From: Ptychodera flava
Lineage: Eukaryota > Hemichordata > Enteropneusta > Ptychoderidae
DNA length: 64,000 nucleotides
Direction of reading: 5' to 3'
NCBI RefSeq assembly: GCF_041260155.1
Contig: NC_091946.1
Location: forward strand, 35,721,276-35,785,275
Under the pieces are notes generated by a model that was not told the origin of the DNA, made no database searches, and saw nothing but the letters and a program-made list of their open reading frames with translations. This document shows, piece by piece, positions 1-12,000 of the stretch. The first letter of the stretch is position 1; every line of letters begins with the position of its first letter. Both the position numbers and the translations under genes were made by a program.

Positions 1-388
1 TGTCTTCTCGTAGCTTATCACAGTGTTTTTGCCCACAGGTGTAAATATCGACCCAAAATATTACATCTGACAAGACATTTCAAAACAGATGTTTGACCGT
101 AACGAGAAAGTTGTACAATTGACAATCATGATCATTTGGATATCGAATTAACAATCTAGGATGAGGTCATCCTAGATTATCTTTTGGTGACATTTAATCT
201 CCAGAGTGCAGAGACACAAGGTACATTTTACAACGACTTTAACTTTCTGACATAGTATTTTTTACAAAATATCCATTTCAAAGCACATTTCAAAGCACAA
301 TTTTCGTCCAGTGTCAAACGTTAGACTGTATATGCTCTGTGCAGTGGGATGCTATGAAAGAATTGTTGTATTCAGTGAGCGGGCAAAA

Positions 389-935
389 TGCATAGAAATC
401 TTCATTATTGGTGCCCCTGAACCTTTTAAACCGACACCTTTCTTACCCGTTCTATCATAATTAAAACGAGATATAGACGACGCTCAACATGTGAAATCGC
501 TCATAATCAAGGTTCAATTCTCATCATGTCAGTTTTTTCACCGAAAAAGTACGAAAAAGAGAATAGGTGTTTTGTTAGGTTTTGTGAATTCGGCTTAAAG
601 GAGCCAAATTCTTCAATGCATGGGCTGGATGATATGAGTGCTCGAGCTCTGTACATGTCTACAGTGACAAATACGACTTTGAAATTGCTGAGGCGAAAAG
701 CATAGAAATCTTTAAAATTTGTGTTCCCTGACCTATTAAACCGATACATTTCATACTCGTTTCAGCATGTTGAAAACGAGATAGACGACGCTACACGACG
801 TGCAATCGCTCATGAGCATGAATCAATTCTCATGACAGTATTCTCATTGTAAAAGTAAGGAAAAGAGAATACATGTATTTGTTTTTTGAACTCAGTTCAA
901 ATTCTTCGTTGCGTGGGCTGCAAGATGTCAGTGAC
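389..935. repeat. Diverged tandem duplication, unit about 310 bp
   Basis: The stretch from about 389 to 640 recurs from about 700 to 935. Both contain GCATAGAAATCTT, a CCTGA..CC(T)TTTAAACCGA block, AACGAGATA(TA)GACGACGCT, AATCGCTCAT, AAAAGAGAATA and GCATGGGCTG/GCGTGGGCTG, in the same order. Divergence is substantial, so the duplication is old. No coding function is seen. Confidence 0.75.
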
Positions 936-1259
936 TTCATTTATACCCTGTATTTTGTGTCACCACCAATAAAGTTGTGCATGATGCATTATGTTTTCTC
1001 TTCGATTTAGTCCATTGACTGTGTCAGCAAAAAGGGGCCCATGAAATCCAGTAGCGTTGCAAACCTCAAAATACATTCTAAAATGGAACTAAGAAGTCAT
1101 TATACGTCAAGAAACTGCTGGCAAATATACAGGGCTAAGAATGTACCGCAAGTGATTTGAACGATGTTATTGCGCGTAATCAAAAGCAAAACTAATGTCA
1201 CAGAATCTTATGTTAGGTCAACGATTTTTATAAAGTTTGGTTCTGAGAAATTGAAGTTA

Positions 1260-1800
1260 AGAGGGTTCAAAGATTAGTTGATAGGATTCGAAGTAAGGAC
1301 GCGAAGATTCGAAGACAGGTTGACTTGATCCGCAGTTTGGAGGCGAGCATAAATTTGATGAAATCTGCTGCAGATACTGATCCGACAAGTATCTGACTCT
1401 GACTGTAATTTGAAGCATTTAGTTGTGCGAAGGTAATTAAGCGTTCGTTTGCATATTTTATGAACTTTGTAATAAGTAATATAACTCTGAAATTATGGCA
1501 CCAAATTTTGTTAAACCTGCTACAGATATTGATCTGATAAACATCTAGTTGTCGCATAAAGCACTGAGCAGTGTCAGATTAATGAACTTTGTAATTAGTG
1601 ATATTACTCCGAAATTGCAGCATTTAATTTGATGACACGTGGTACAGATGTTGATCTGATGGATATCTAATTGTCCAATGAAGCATTGAGCAGTGTCAAG
1701 TTATTAAACAGCTCATTTGCATATGAAATGAAGTTTTATAATGAGTGCGTAAAGTTTATGAAACCTGCTACATATAATGATCTTAATGATAGTTCTTTGA
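1260..1800. repeat. Dispersed repeat with internal ~135-bp periodicity
   Basis: Phrases such as GCTACAGATATTGATCTGAT, CACTGAGCAGTGTCA and TGAACTTTGTAATTAGTGATAT recur two or three times at roughly 135-bp spacing. The same phrases appear reverse-complemented in intron 1 of cyclase paralog 1 (about 8540-8760), so this is a dispersed family and not a local array. No protein is encoded. Confidence 0.6.
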
Positions 1801-3494
1801 AACGTAGTACTATGTAATGAACCTGTTGTAAACCACGTGAGCAAATTCAGTTCACATCTGGTTTTCAATATTACCATAAAAAGTGACAATTGTTTCAATA
1901 ATAACTCAAAAAATGATATACTGAAAGCCACATAATCTAGTTTATAGGATGTTTCGGGGAAGTCTAGGCCTGTTCATTTTTTTGACGGGTGTTTACTTCC
2001 ATCATTAGGCATAACTTGTATGAATGATATTTAGGCCAAGTTTAAGATGACAAGAGTAATACCATCAAGCTTGGTGCAGTTTAGCAGGTTCTTTGATCAC
2101 ACTGTTATTCTATATCAATGTCACAGTTAATACAGTGTACTGATCAAGAAAGCATTACCATGATTTCAAACAAGTGGGGACTATGTCATCATAAAACATT
2201 GCTGCTTTTAAGTGACTGTAAGCCCGGTTGGGCTGGTTGCACGTATTGTATTTTTACAGTTTTAAAATTTGAATATTGTATTTTGTCACAGTTGCAGCGG
2301 AGAGCTGCGGGTGCAAAGGTCACTATAATAAATTTCCATACCATTACCATGATTTCAAAGTTGTCGGCGTAGGGCGACATAGATCAAATATTCAGTGTAG
2401 GTCATGAGACACTGGACATAAATCACAATGAAAGTGTTTTTGAAACGACGCTGCGTGAAAACGTAGTACCTGCCTTTTTTCAAGCATAAAAGGTGACCCT
2501 TTCGTGTCGCTGTCTATATTAATATAATAATAATAATATTTGTTTTCTGCATACTTCATTCAAATGTGCATGCATGATGATTCAGGTAGCTAAACGTACC
2601 AAACAGCCTCTAGTTTACTACGCAACTCTTCCGAAAGTGAGGCTGACTAAGCCCGCCAGGCTAACGCGTTGCAGCAGTTTGCTGACCTAGTCTGAATTAA
2701 TGCTTGCATGGTCTAAGGCGTACCGTCAAGGGACAGTGGGAGAGTCTAGTCTTGCTTATACTTCAATCAACGCACTATAAACACGAAAGCTCTGCATGAC
2801 CGCAGATGCCGACATGTAACTCAGCACGGTCACGCCACAAAGTGCATGTGTTCACTTCGACGGCAGCCATTACCAGAGAATGAAACGATCAAACTTCGAC
2901 GTCGACTCACTGCTACACTATTGGCCCTATCCATCATCCAATGGTTGTGCACAAAATCTTTGTATAAACTTTACTCACCTGAAGTTACCGGTGTCTTGCA
3001 TCATGTGCACAGTAATTTATGTGTACAGTGCAGGTATTTGCTTCATACAACGTACCTCGAACAGGCGTTCCTGGTCTGATCGTACTGTTTTGATTAAGGT
3101 CAACAACACGCTGCTTCATAACTGATCGTTAAATACCCAATAATGGTCCAACCTAACTAAAGTGCTTCATTGCCATGGGTTGCCTACATGTCATGTTGAC
3201 GACGACAAGACTCGATGAAAGGGTTGACCTTCGAACTTCATCAAGTTGACAGCGTTCAGCTTCACACACTTAGTAGTGTTGTTTCGAGCGAGAAAAAGAA
3301 CATAGTGTGTTGTTCTACTCTCTTTATGTACCAATCGCATTCTCTTATATGTTCAAATGCTACAGCTTTGTATATACTAAGATTCTGATGACGTGTAAGG
3401 GAGAAAACTTTAGTTGTAGCGTTTCGCTACCTTCCACTACGTACCCTTCACTACCCCAAAACTCATTTGCATAACAATCAAGCCTAATTTTGAG

Positions 3495-3790
3495 CACCAG
3501 ATGAATTTTCCTTTACTTCTGCTCCCTGGCAAATGGAAAAAAAATAGATGGAATCCTACCCCTGTGTCGATCTTCTTGAAGCAAACAGAACGAATTTTTG
3601 GTTTTTCTTCATGTAATTCTACTGCCAGGCAACTGTAGGAAACATACAGACAATTGAATGGCACGGCCCCTCTGTCGAGCACCTTCAAACAGACAGAACC
3701 ATTTTTCCCCCATTTTTTCTATACTTCTGCTTCCAAGCCACCGGAACAAAGAGGCAAATAGAATGGTATCCTCTTGTGTTCGGATACTTC
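3495..3790. repeat. Three diverged ~110-bp tandem units
   Basis: Three consecutive units each run: TTCTRCT-type start, a CCA/GGCAA block, A-rich segment, GAATGG/GGAATCC, CCTCT-GTGT, TCGA/CGGA, ACTTCAAGC, CAGAAC. The units have diverged by many substitutions and small indels. They are noncoding. Confidence 0.6.
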
Positions 3791-4249
3791 AAGCAAAATG
3801 GTGTGAGTGAATTAAAAGACACTGAGTAATTTCATGACGACTTGGTGTTCATTATTCTTTATCAGAAACAAAAGCGAGGGACTTATATTCAATTAAATCT
3901 GGTGTTCAAAAATGTTTATACAAGATTCACTCAGCGGTCAGCGTTTGATGTTTGTGTATGCAGATCTTATAGAAATACACAAAATGCACAAAAAGCAATA
4001 CAAAAGTTCGGTATAATTTCATTTGGTCAACATAGTTTGACAGGTAGCAAAGTCATTAACTGTACTTTTCAATTTCCAAATAAAGTTCATATGCTTCACT
4101 TACTGTTATTGGCACCTGTTACGCTCTTTAATTCATGTAGTAGATAAAGTTGTCACTACAGTCAAGTAAAGAGGGTATTTCGAAATACGAATAAGACAAT
4201 ATGTCAATTTCACTTTTTTGCCATGAATCACGAATCACGAGTACTATGT

Positions 4250-6690
4250 TTGCCTCTCACAGTCCCTGCATTTCCCGCCGCAGTCCGATATACACATGGC
4301 GCACGAGCCAATGGCGAGTGCTATAAAGTACATTTGTAATGCGCCAAAATCTGAACAGAGCTCGAGGCGCAATAATGACAAAATACAATGTATCAGAGGA
4401 AATGTTGAAACCGGTACTGGAGACTAGTCGAACGAAACAAGTTAAACTGCTGTTTAAAGAGAGGGAACGGCGGAAGGAAAGGGTAGAGCTGGAGTGGCAA
4501 GGGTCAGAAGGAAGTTTCTTCCATAATGCAGGGCCAATGTGAGAGAAAGATCTCTCGCCAAAAGTCTTTGTGAAAACTCTTGGAATACTGAGAAGTCGAG
4601 AATCTGAGGAAGAGCGGAGTTGTCTTTTTGGAGTGTATTGGTGTAGAAGCTCATAGAGATAATGCGGCCCTGTACCCATAACTGTATTGAAGCAAGTAGA
4701 GACAACTTTGTGGTGGATATGAGAACTAATAGGCAGCCAGTTAATTTTTTTCAAAAGGGGTTGGACATGATCGTACTTTTTAGCATTACAGATGAGACGA
4801 GCGGCAGCATTTTGCCCTCTTTGCAACTTGTCTATAAGCTGTTTGGGGCAACCAGAAAGGAGACAATTGCAATAATCTAAACGAGACAGAACAAGTGCGG
4901 AGACCAATGTTTGAGTAGCCTGTAAAGAGAGGAAGTGAAGAATAGAGCTAATTTGTCTAATTTGAATGTACTCAGCGTTGCAAATATTCTGCACATTTTC
5001 ACACATATTCATGTTAGAGTCGAGTGTGACTCCTAAGTTTTTGACACTGGGGCGAAAATTATATCAAAATCGCCCAGAATTATGGATGAAGGGAGAGATG
5101 ATTTGGCAGCTTGTCTGGGTGAAGATATAAGTATTGCCTCTGTTTTACTGTCATTCAACTGGAGTTTATTAGATGTCAGTGATACAACTTTCCACAGATT
5201 CAACAGTTGATTTGATTTGATCGATTGTAGTTTCCTTGTATAATTGATTGTCATCGGCAAAGGCGTGATGATTTAATGAGTATTTTCTGACGAGGCTGAA
5301 AAGAGGGTCAGTGTACAAACAAATAGGACAGGGCCAAGAACTGAGCCTTTCGGGACAAAAAAAGAGATAGATGATGTTGTCGATCGTATGCCATTGATAG
5401 TTACAGTTTGAGTTCTGCCTGAGAGTAAGATTGAACCAGGATAGAGCATTTCCGGGAATGCCAAAAGTATGTTCTGTGGAGGAGGATGCCATGATCGACA
5501 GTATCGAATGCAGCAGATAGATCTAAGAGAGTGAGAATGGTAATTTTGCCAGAATCCAAGGAGGTCAGAATGTCATTGACTGTTTTCAACAGAGCTGTTT
5601 CAGTACTGTGGTGTGGCTTGTATGCAGACTGAAGAGGGTTCAAAAGGTTGTGGGAAGTAAGATGAACGCTTAATTGTGATAGAATAAGACTTTCAAGTAT
5701 ATTAGACAAAAAAGAAAGGTTTGAGAAAGGTCCGTAGTTTTTTAATTGATTTGGGTCGAAAGATTGTTTCTTCAGCAGCGATCTAACAAGAACAGTTTTG
5801 AAACTAATAGGGAATGTGCCCGATGCAAGGGAATGATTAATAACCCGTGTGATGTATGGTAACACGGTGTCTAAGCATTCTATCAACAAATCGGTCGGCA
5901 TTGGGTCTAGGTCGCATGTCTTTGCAGTGGAACTTAAAATGGCATTCTTTACAATATCATCATTTACAGGATTAAAGTTACTGGGAGTCATACCTCGAAA
6001 TCAACTTTCTGAGCTCAAAGGCTGGGAGATATTTTGACAATCAAGACGGGCTCTGATTGTCTCAACTTTTTCTTGAAAAAAGTCGAGAAAACGTTGTGGA
6101 AGTTCTACTGCAGGGAATATTGTTGGTGTAGGGGAGGCCTTTGTGGATCCAAGTAATCTATGTGTGATGCCGAACAGTTGCTTCGATGTGCGACTCTCAA
6201 TAACCTTATTACAGAAATAAGTGGTTTTTGCAGAGTGAACAAATTTTGTGACAGCTCTCTTCGTATGGTAATATATTTGTTTGTGGATTGTAAGTCCAGT
6301 TTTCAGCCACTGTCTCTCTGCTCGGCGACGCTCTGTTTTGGCTGCCTTGAATTTGTCACGAACAGCAGACAGACATGACATGCATGCCTTCGTTTAGAAA
6401 CTTTACGTACTTGTTGCTGGCGCATGCTTGTCCAAGGCAGACTAGAGACTGGAGTGAAGAGTTTGTGCTGTAGGTTCCTTAATGCTAGCAAGGCTATGGT
6501 GAAGATCTTCCTTCAAGGAAGTAAGGTATATGTCACGAATGTTAGGTGCTGTCAGGAATACATCTGATGGGCGTGGTATTGCAACATTCAGATGACTGAT
6601 GATGGAGAGATGGTCAGTTGCAATAATGCTGAAAACATCAGTGGACAGAACTATATGGAGCGTATTGTACCAAAATCGAGTGTATACCCG
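4250..6690 (-). mobile_element. 5'-truncated LINE (CR1/Jockey-like reverse transcriptase), decayed
   Basis: Read on the minus strand, the element begins inside the end of an AP-endonuclease domain (a TDHLSIISHL stretch near 6600). It continues through the linker upstream of RT (6381-6001) and RT blocks (5991-5401, with the QSAYKPHHSTETAL and LDLSAAFDTVDH motifs). The catalytic FADD follows near 5255-5265 in another frame. The C-terminal thumb region (5012-4400) includes SRLDYCNCLLSG and INWLP. Several frameshifts split the reading frame and the 5' half is missing, so it is a dead copy. Motif style fits the CR1/L2/Jockey group; the exact clade is not assigned. It lies about 1 kb upstream of the cyclase cluster with no sign of a regulatory role. 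Confidence 0.9.
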
Positions 6691-7199
6691 ACTACGGCGG
6701 GAGTTATTGCTATTATGTTATATCAACTTGTGTGTCTCTGTCGTCTTATTGAGGTATTTTCGTCATTTCAAGCCCAAATGCACAAAACGTACGCCTGAGA
6801 GATCAAACGTCGGAAATTCAGCGCCCGAGACCGAACATTTACGTTGACAACACACGCACACAGTATCCCGCGACAACACACGCAGACGACAAAAAGTGAC
6901 AGTGCAATCATGGCAAAGTGCCAAAATGAAGATGAAAAGTCTACGCCTGTGTTAACAAAATAATAATTATTGAATTAACCATTTTTCAATTTATTATCCC
7001 CAAAATTTCCCTGCAATGTACCCTTTATTTGTTTCCGCATTAACACTCTATGCTGGTTTAGAGGTATTTTTAGCACTGCTAAAACAGTATTTTGGCATAG
7101 TTTAAATGAGCTCTCGTCCAATCAGAATGGCGCATGGTAGCATGATGTAATATAATGTATATTCCACTCGATTACAATACTCACGTGTGCAGCAATCAG

Positions 7200-7362
7200 T
7201 CCAATAGAGCTTAACGCACACATTACAACCCAACACTCCTGGGTGGGAGGAACAATGAGGAATAAAGTGCCTTGCTCAAGGACACAACACCATGGCCATG
7301 CCGGGGCTCGAACTCACCATCCTGTGTTCGTGAGTCCACTGCTCTATCCACTTGCTAGGGCA
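7200..7362 (-). mobile_element. tRNA-derived SINE
   Basis: On the minus strand the sequence starts with a tRNA-like head. A box A (TAGAGCAGTGG) lies at about 7337-7350 and a box B (AGTTCGAGCCC) at about 7304-7316. A conserved SINE-like body follows (CCTTGAGCAAGGCACTTTA at about 7267-7285, then a CCTCCCACCCAGGAGTG stretch). The tRNA-like part lacks a convincing full cloverleaf, so it is a SINE head and not a tRNA gene. It sits about 360 bp upstream of the paralog 1 start codon. Confidence 0.75.
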
Positions 7363-7479
7363 AATTCATTTCTTTCAGCCATCCTTGACCTTGCAATGAT
7401 TTACTTAACATACAATAAAAAAATAATTGAGCTGGTCCATGTCGTCCAACGCACACATAAAAGAAAGTCGACCTTGCAG

Positions 7480-7719
7480 TAAACCACGCACAGATCAAAC
7501 TGAGACCAATCACTTTTCGCCAATAGATAGGGTGTGTCCATGTGCTCTTTCGCTGATTGGTTAATATGTTGGAAGTTCCTGATCATTCTTTATTCATTGT
7601 ACTCGCTAATATATTAATGCAACCGTTCACTAGCATTTAACAAAACGCCAGCTTGGCAGAAGAGTGTGAAGGATTTTGTACTTCTTCAACCTTGTTTCTA
7701 CCACTGAAAAATACGCAAA
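7480..7719 (+). promoter_or_regulatory. Putative promoter/5'UTR of cyclase paralog 1
   Basis: This block upstream of the ATG is homologous to 31160-31437 before paralog 3. Both hold an AATCACTTTTCGCCAATAG segment. Here it carries two CCAAT boxes (7506-7510 and 7520-7524), and an inverted ATTGG follows at 7555-7559. An AT-rich TAATATATTAAT stretch sits at 7607-7618, about 100 bp before the ATG. Conservation between duplicated copies and the CCAAT pair suggest the core promoter. No transcription start can be fixed from sequence alone. Confidence 0.5.
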
Positions 7720-9021
7720 ATGAATTACAAAGAAAGCACATATTTTGTCCTTGTGACGGTGATAGTGCTGTACCTCTCGTCTGAAACATGTTTGGCTCAG
7801 AGGAATGACATTTTCAGTCAAGAAAGTAGAACAACGCCTCATCTCAAAGAGATATTTCTCGGCCGATGCTGGGATTACCAAGTCGGCTTCAACCGAGCGT
7901 CATATGACACAAGGTAAGTTCTTTAGAAACGAGTCTGCATTGTATAGAAGAAGTCTTGATATTCAAGCTTCGGATTGATCTAATTACTGGAGACACTATT
8001 AACACAGTCAAATTGGTGATAATTTAAGTTCTTCAATTTCTCTCTCGCGGCTATTTTTGAAATTGCTCTGCTTCAAAACTGCCACGCTGAAGTCTTGCAT
8101 GTTATGTCCTGGTTGGTTGAAATGTTCGCTGACTGGTTTGTAAATGCCGCGAGAGAGAAATTGAAGAACTTAAAATTATCACCAATTTTGACTGTGTCAA
8201 TACTGGACTTAACAGGGACTATGGCTTCATGTCACATTACAAATAACTGCCATCTTACTGGCTTTTAGCAGTTCAGATTTGCTGAGAGTTTTCATTTTGA
8301 CACTCTTTTGTCAGTTTTTCACACCTCCCACTCCTTTTGTTGCTTCTTTCACACATTTGTTTTGACCCCTAATATATTGTGACTTGTGCTTCGCCTGCTC
8401 ATTCCATCTCAGCATCTGATGAAGGAGACTGTAGTCTTCGAAAGCTCATGCTATCAAAAAACTTAGTTGATCTCACTGTGCTACCAAACCCCAAGTATAC
8501 ATAGGTTTGAAGATCAACACGGCTACACCTACTATTGGAGTTATATGACTAATTACAAAACTTCATTAAATTTGCAAATAAACTATTTATTAACTTGACA
8601 CTGCCAAATGCTTCTCAGTACAGTTAGAATCTATCAGATCAATATCTGTAGCAGGTATCATCGAAGTTGGTACAGGGATTTCGAAGTTACATCACTAACT
8701 ACAAAAGATCGTTAAATATGCAAAGAAGCAGATTATTGACATGACACTCACGGTATCATCAAAATGATCTGAGATTGTCATCTGTGAAAAGTTTCATGAA
8801 ATTTTCTGCAGTATTTCTTGATATATGTCGACACTGTCATTACTGACTCCATAGGAATCAATTAGGGGCCTATATTAAAAAAACTGATATTTTATAACTT
8901 CGGTTATATGCAAGCCACACAGAGCAAAATCTAATCAGTTCTTGCAATTAGCATACAGTACCTGTCTACCGTGACCAAATCTGACTTTAATCTATTCAGC
9001 CATTTTTGCGTTATCATATAA

Positions 9022-9076
<55 letters not shown>

Positions 9077-12000
9077 GGCAGACACACACACAGAAGAACC
9101 ATAGCCCATACCTGACCCTATTTTCGTTAGCAGAGCAGCCAGCGGTAGAAAGGGTCAGGGAACCGGAGTCAGTGGCTGCGTTATAGCGTCACCAGGGTCA
9201 GTAATTGAAATAATGGTATCTTACGTACATTATCTTCTGTCATCATTTTATAGTAACTTGAAGAACTGCACACTACTGTGGGAGTTATTTCAAGAAGTAT
9301 TCATATGCAGAGATCCCCGTGACATCACTCGTGACATGTACGAGCCGTTCATTCAAGAGGCCATGCAACCAGTCGGTGTTAACAAGGTCTGTAAAAATTC
9401 CAGTATTTGGTGAAGTTGGATTTTGGTTGTAAATGCCCTGATAGGGGTATCTAGATAAGTAATCGACAATTATGTCAAGGTCAAAATAATATGACTCAAA
9501 ACACTTGACTGAGGGCAAATTCAAACTACAAAATGAGACAAAATGTGACATTACGGTATCGTGTTGCCGAGAAGTGTAAGGAAACTTTAGAAAATAAGGA
9601 ATCGGGCGAATGAGTAGACTTGCCAAAGTCAAGTGGCTTGTTAATATCTTGACAGAAGAAATTAAAGGAATATACTTTGGGAAATGTGTCCCATTAAGGA
9701 TGGTGTGATGGCGCAACGAACATATTTTCTATTCATATACATCTTCTATATCAGTCAATACCGCCTTATATATTCTTATGGCGGGTTTTTAAAGGAAAAA
9801 TCAGAAAAGATGCACCCCGGCTCAACAAAGCATCACGAGTTTATTGATAAAGAATTCCTCGCCAAATGAAACTTTTAACTAAACTATAGGCGTCCAACCT
9901 TTTAGTAAGGTCGCAATATAACTACTGGTGTTCCCCTAGGTTCAATCCTGGGTCCTTTGTTATTTTTGCTCTTTATCAATGATCTCTCTTTATGTGTTGA
10001 TTCTTCAAGTTTACACATGTGTGCAGATGACCAAACTTTGCTTGCAAGTGGTCAATCAATTGACGTTGTTAATGATAGAATGAATGATACCATTTCACCA
10101 ATTTCTGATTGGATTGCGGCAAACTCAATGAGTAAAAATGTAAAAAAAATCAAAGTATCTTCTGGTAACTTCTAATGTCAAGTTGAATCGTTTAAAAGAG
10201 ACAAACAACTCTTTATCTGTACATTTTAATGGAATTGAAATTCCTCATGGATATAGTGGAAAAATCTTGGGGTAGCTGTTGATGAATGTTTATCGTGGAA
10301 TGAACACATAGATATCCTTTGTAAGACTTTGAGTAGAATTTTTCTCTTGTTAAGATTACGCACATTTATTCCAATGAGCCACCGCATCATTTTATATAAT
10401 GGTCTTATACAGATTACTCTTGACTGTTGTGTTGTGTAGGGAAACACGACTGAAACTAATCTCAACAAATTTTTCATTTTACAAAAGAGAGCTTTACGTA
10501 TTCTGTTTGAATTACCTTACGACTATCCTTCTCTTGAGTTATTTTCTTGGTTAAATGTTCTGTCCATTAGACAAAGAATTATTTATTTTATGGGAGTGTT
10601 AACATTTAAGTGTATGGTTGGAAAGACACCAAAATATCTGTGTAAGTTTTTGTATTTCAGAATTATGTCCATGCTTATCAAACACGCTTTTCCAAAGTCA
10701 GTTTTAACTCTGGTCAACGGAGTGTTCATTACCGTGCTACAAAACTCTGGAATTCTCTGCCGAACGACATAAGACATGCTCCTAATATTATACAGTTTAA
10801 GGTTAAGCTAAGAGAGTTTATCAAACTGAATTTTCCTTTGTGAACGACTTTGTTGTTTTACATCTACTTCTGTCATTATAAACATTGTTGTATTTATTTA
10901 GCCCCGATGAAAATTAGTCATTGAGTAACTCGGCCGCTCATTAAAAGCATAAAGTGTAAATAAGACAAGCGTGTTTGTTAGACGAGCTACGCCGTTATAA
11001 ATTCAAGATAATATTCGGACAATACAAAATATGATTGGTTTAGTCCATTCTCACTTGCCTTCTCCTTTCCTGGTTTCTGCAGACATTATTCTGGTCGGGA
11101 ACTTACTACCTGGCGCATACCGTGGGATCTGAAACCCGTCGCTTCACAACCTTAGAAGACACTTTGATGGGGTACTTGTTAAATAGGCTGGTTTGGTGCA
11201 GCCAGGTCAACTATTCTGGCATAAATTGTGATTTATGCAGCGGATATTGTCTTATGGATGCGCAGGTCAAATACTGGGAGGCAGCATCTGCCAATGTAAT
11301 TACCATAAAGTTAACCTTTGAAATTAGTAAGCCAATTAGATGTTGTTGGTGATAGCTTTTTCAGTAAGGGTAACATTAAACAATGTGGATGTTTTGATTG
11401 TGACCGTTACGTTATTGACAAATCGATGCTTTGTTAAGCTCTTTTAGCGCTGAGGGCGCTATTCACTTCCGTAGGTTTTGTGCTGCAGTAGGTTGTAAAT
11501 ATGTTGTTGATTTTCTCTTTTTAACTGTAGTTTGCAAAGCAGGCCAGGGGAGTTGTCACTGTTATGTTAAATGGATCAAGAGAAGGAGGAGCCTTTCGTG
11601 ATGACAGGTGAGTCACGATTTTTATGCTTCCGAAATATTCTCAATCGTTTTGTTGGTTTGAGTCAGTGTTGCGCATGTTGCAGCTTAAATCTTGGCTTTT
11701 TGTAATGCCTCATGAGATACTTCTAGGCCATCCTATAAAAGTGTATAAATTTTACCTGAAGTCTTTTATTCTGTCGTCTTGAAATGTTAGCTCAAAGGAA
11801 GCAAAACAATGACCACATCATAACGCGACAAATGTGGTTTTCTTTCAAAGTGACATTTACGTTTACGCCGTGTCCTCTGTCGAATATAAGGTACATCGCC
11901 CTTTATCTACGTACTACATACTTTATTGGACACGCCACAAAAGACTGTTATGCCCAGTGTACTCTTTCAGTGACCTTCAAAGTGCTGCAGAGTGGAAAGG

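Larger units (their letters stand above)
1..4200. other. Gene-free leader with diverged repeats
   Basis: I find no exon or coding domain here. The open frames are short, change strand and match nothing I recognise. Visible structure is repetitive: a two-unit duplication at 389-935, a weak duplication around 2150-2370, a dispersed repeat at 1260-1800 and three diverged units at 3495-3790. The rest is unassigned AT-rich DNA. Confidence 0.6.

Noticed and set aside
4339..4880. Plus-strand open frames across the LINE
   Set aside because: They are antisense shadows of the minus-strand LINE RT C-terminus.
7200..7362. A functional tRNA gene
   Set aside because: Box A and box B are present, but the arms do not form a clean cloverleaf and a SINE body follows.
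9011..9094. CRISPR-like regular repeat
   Set aside because: It is a plain CAGA microsatellite without spacers, in an animal intron.
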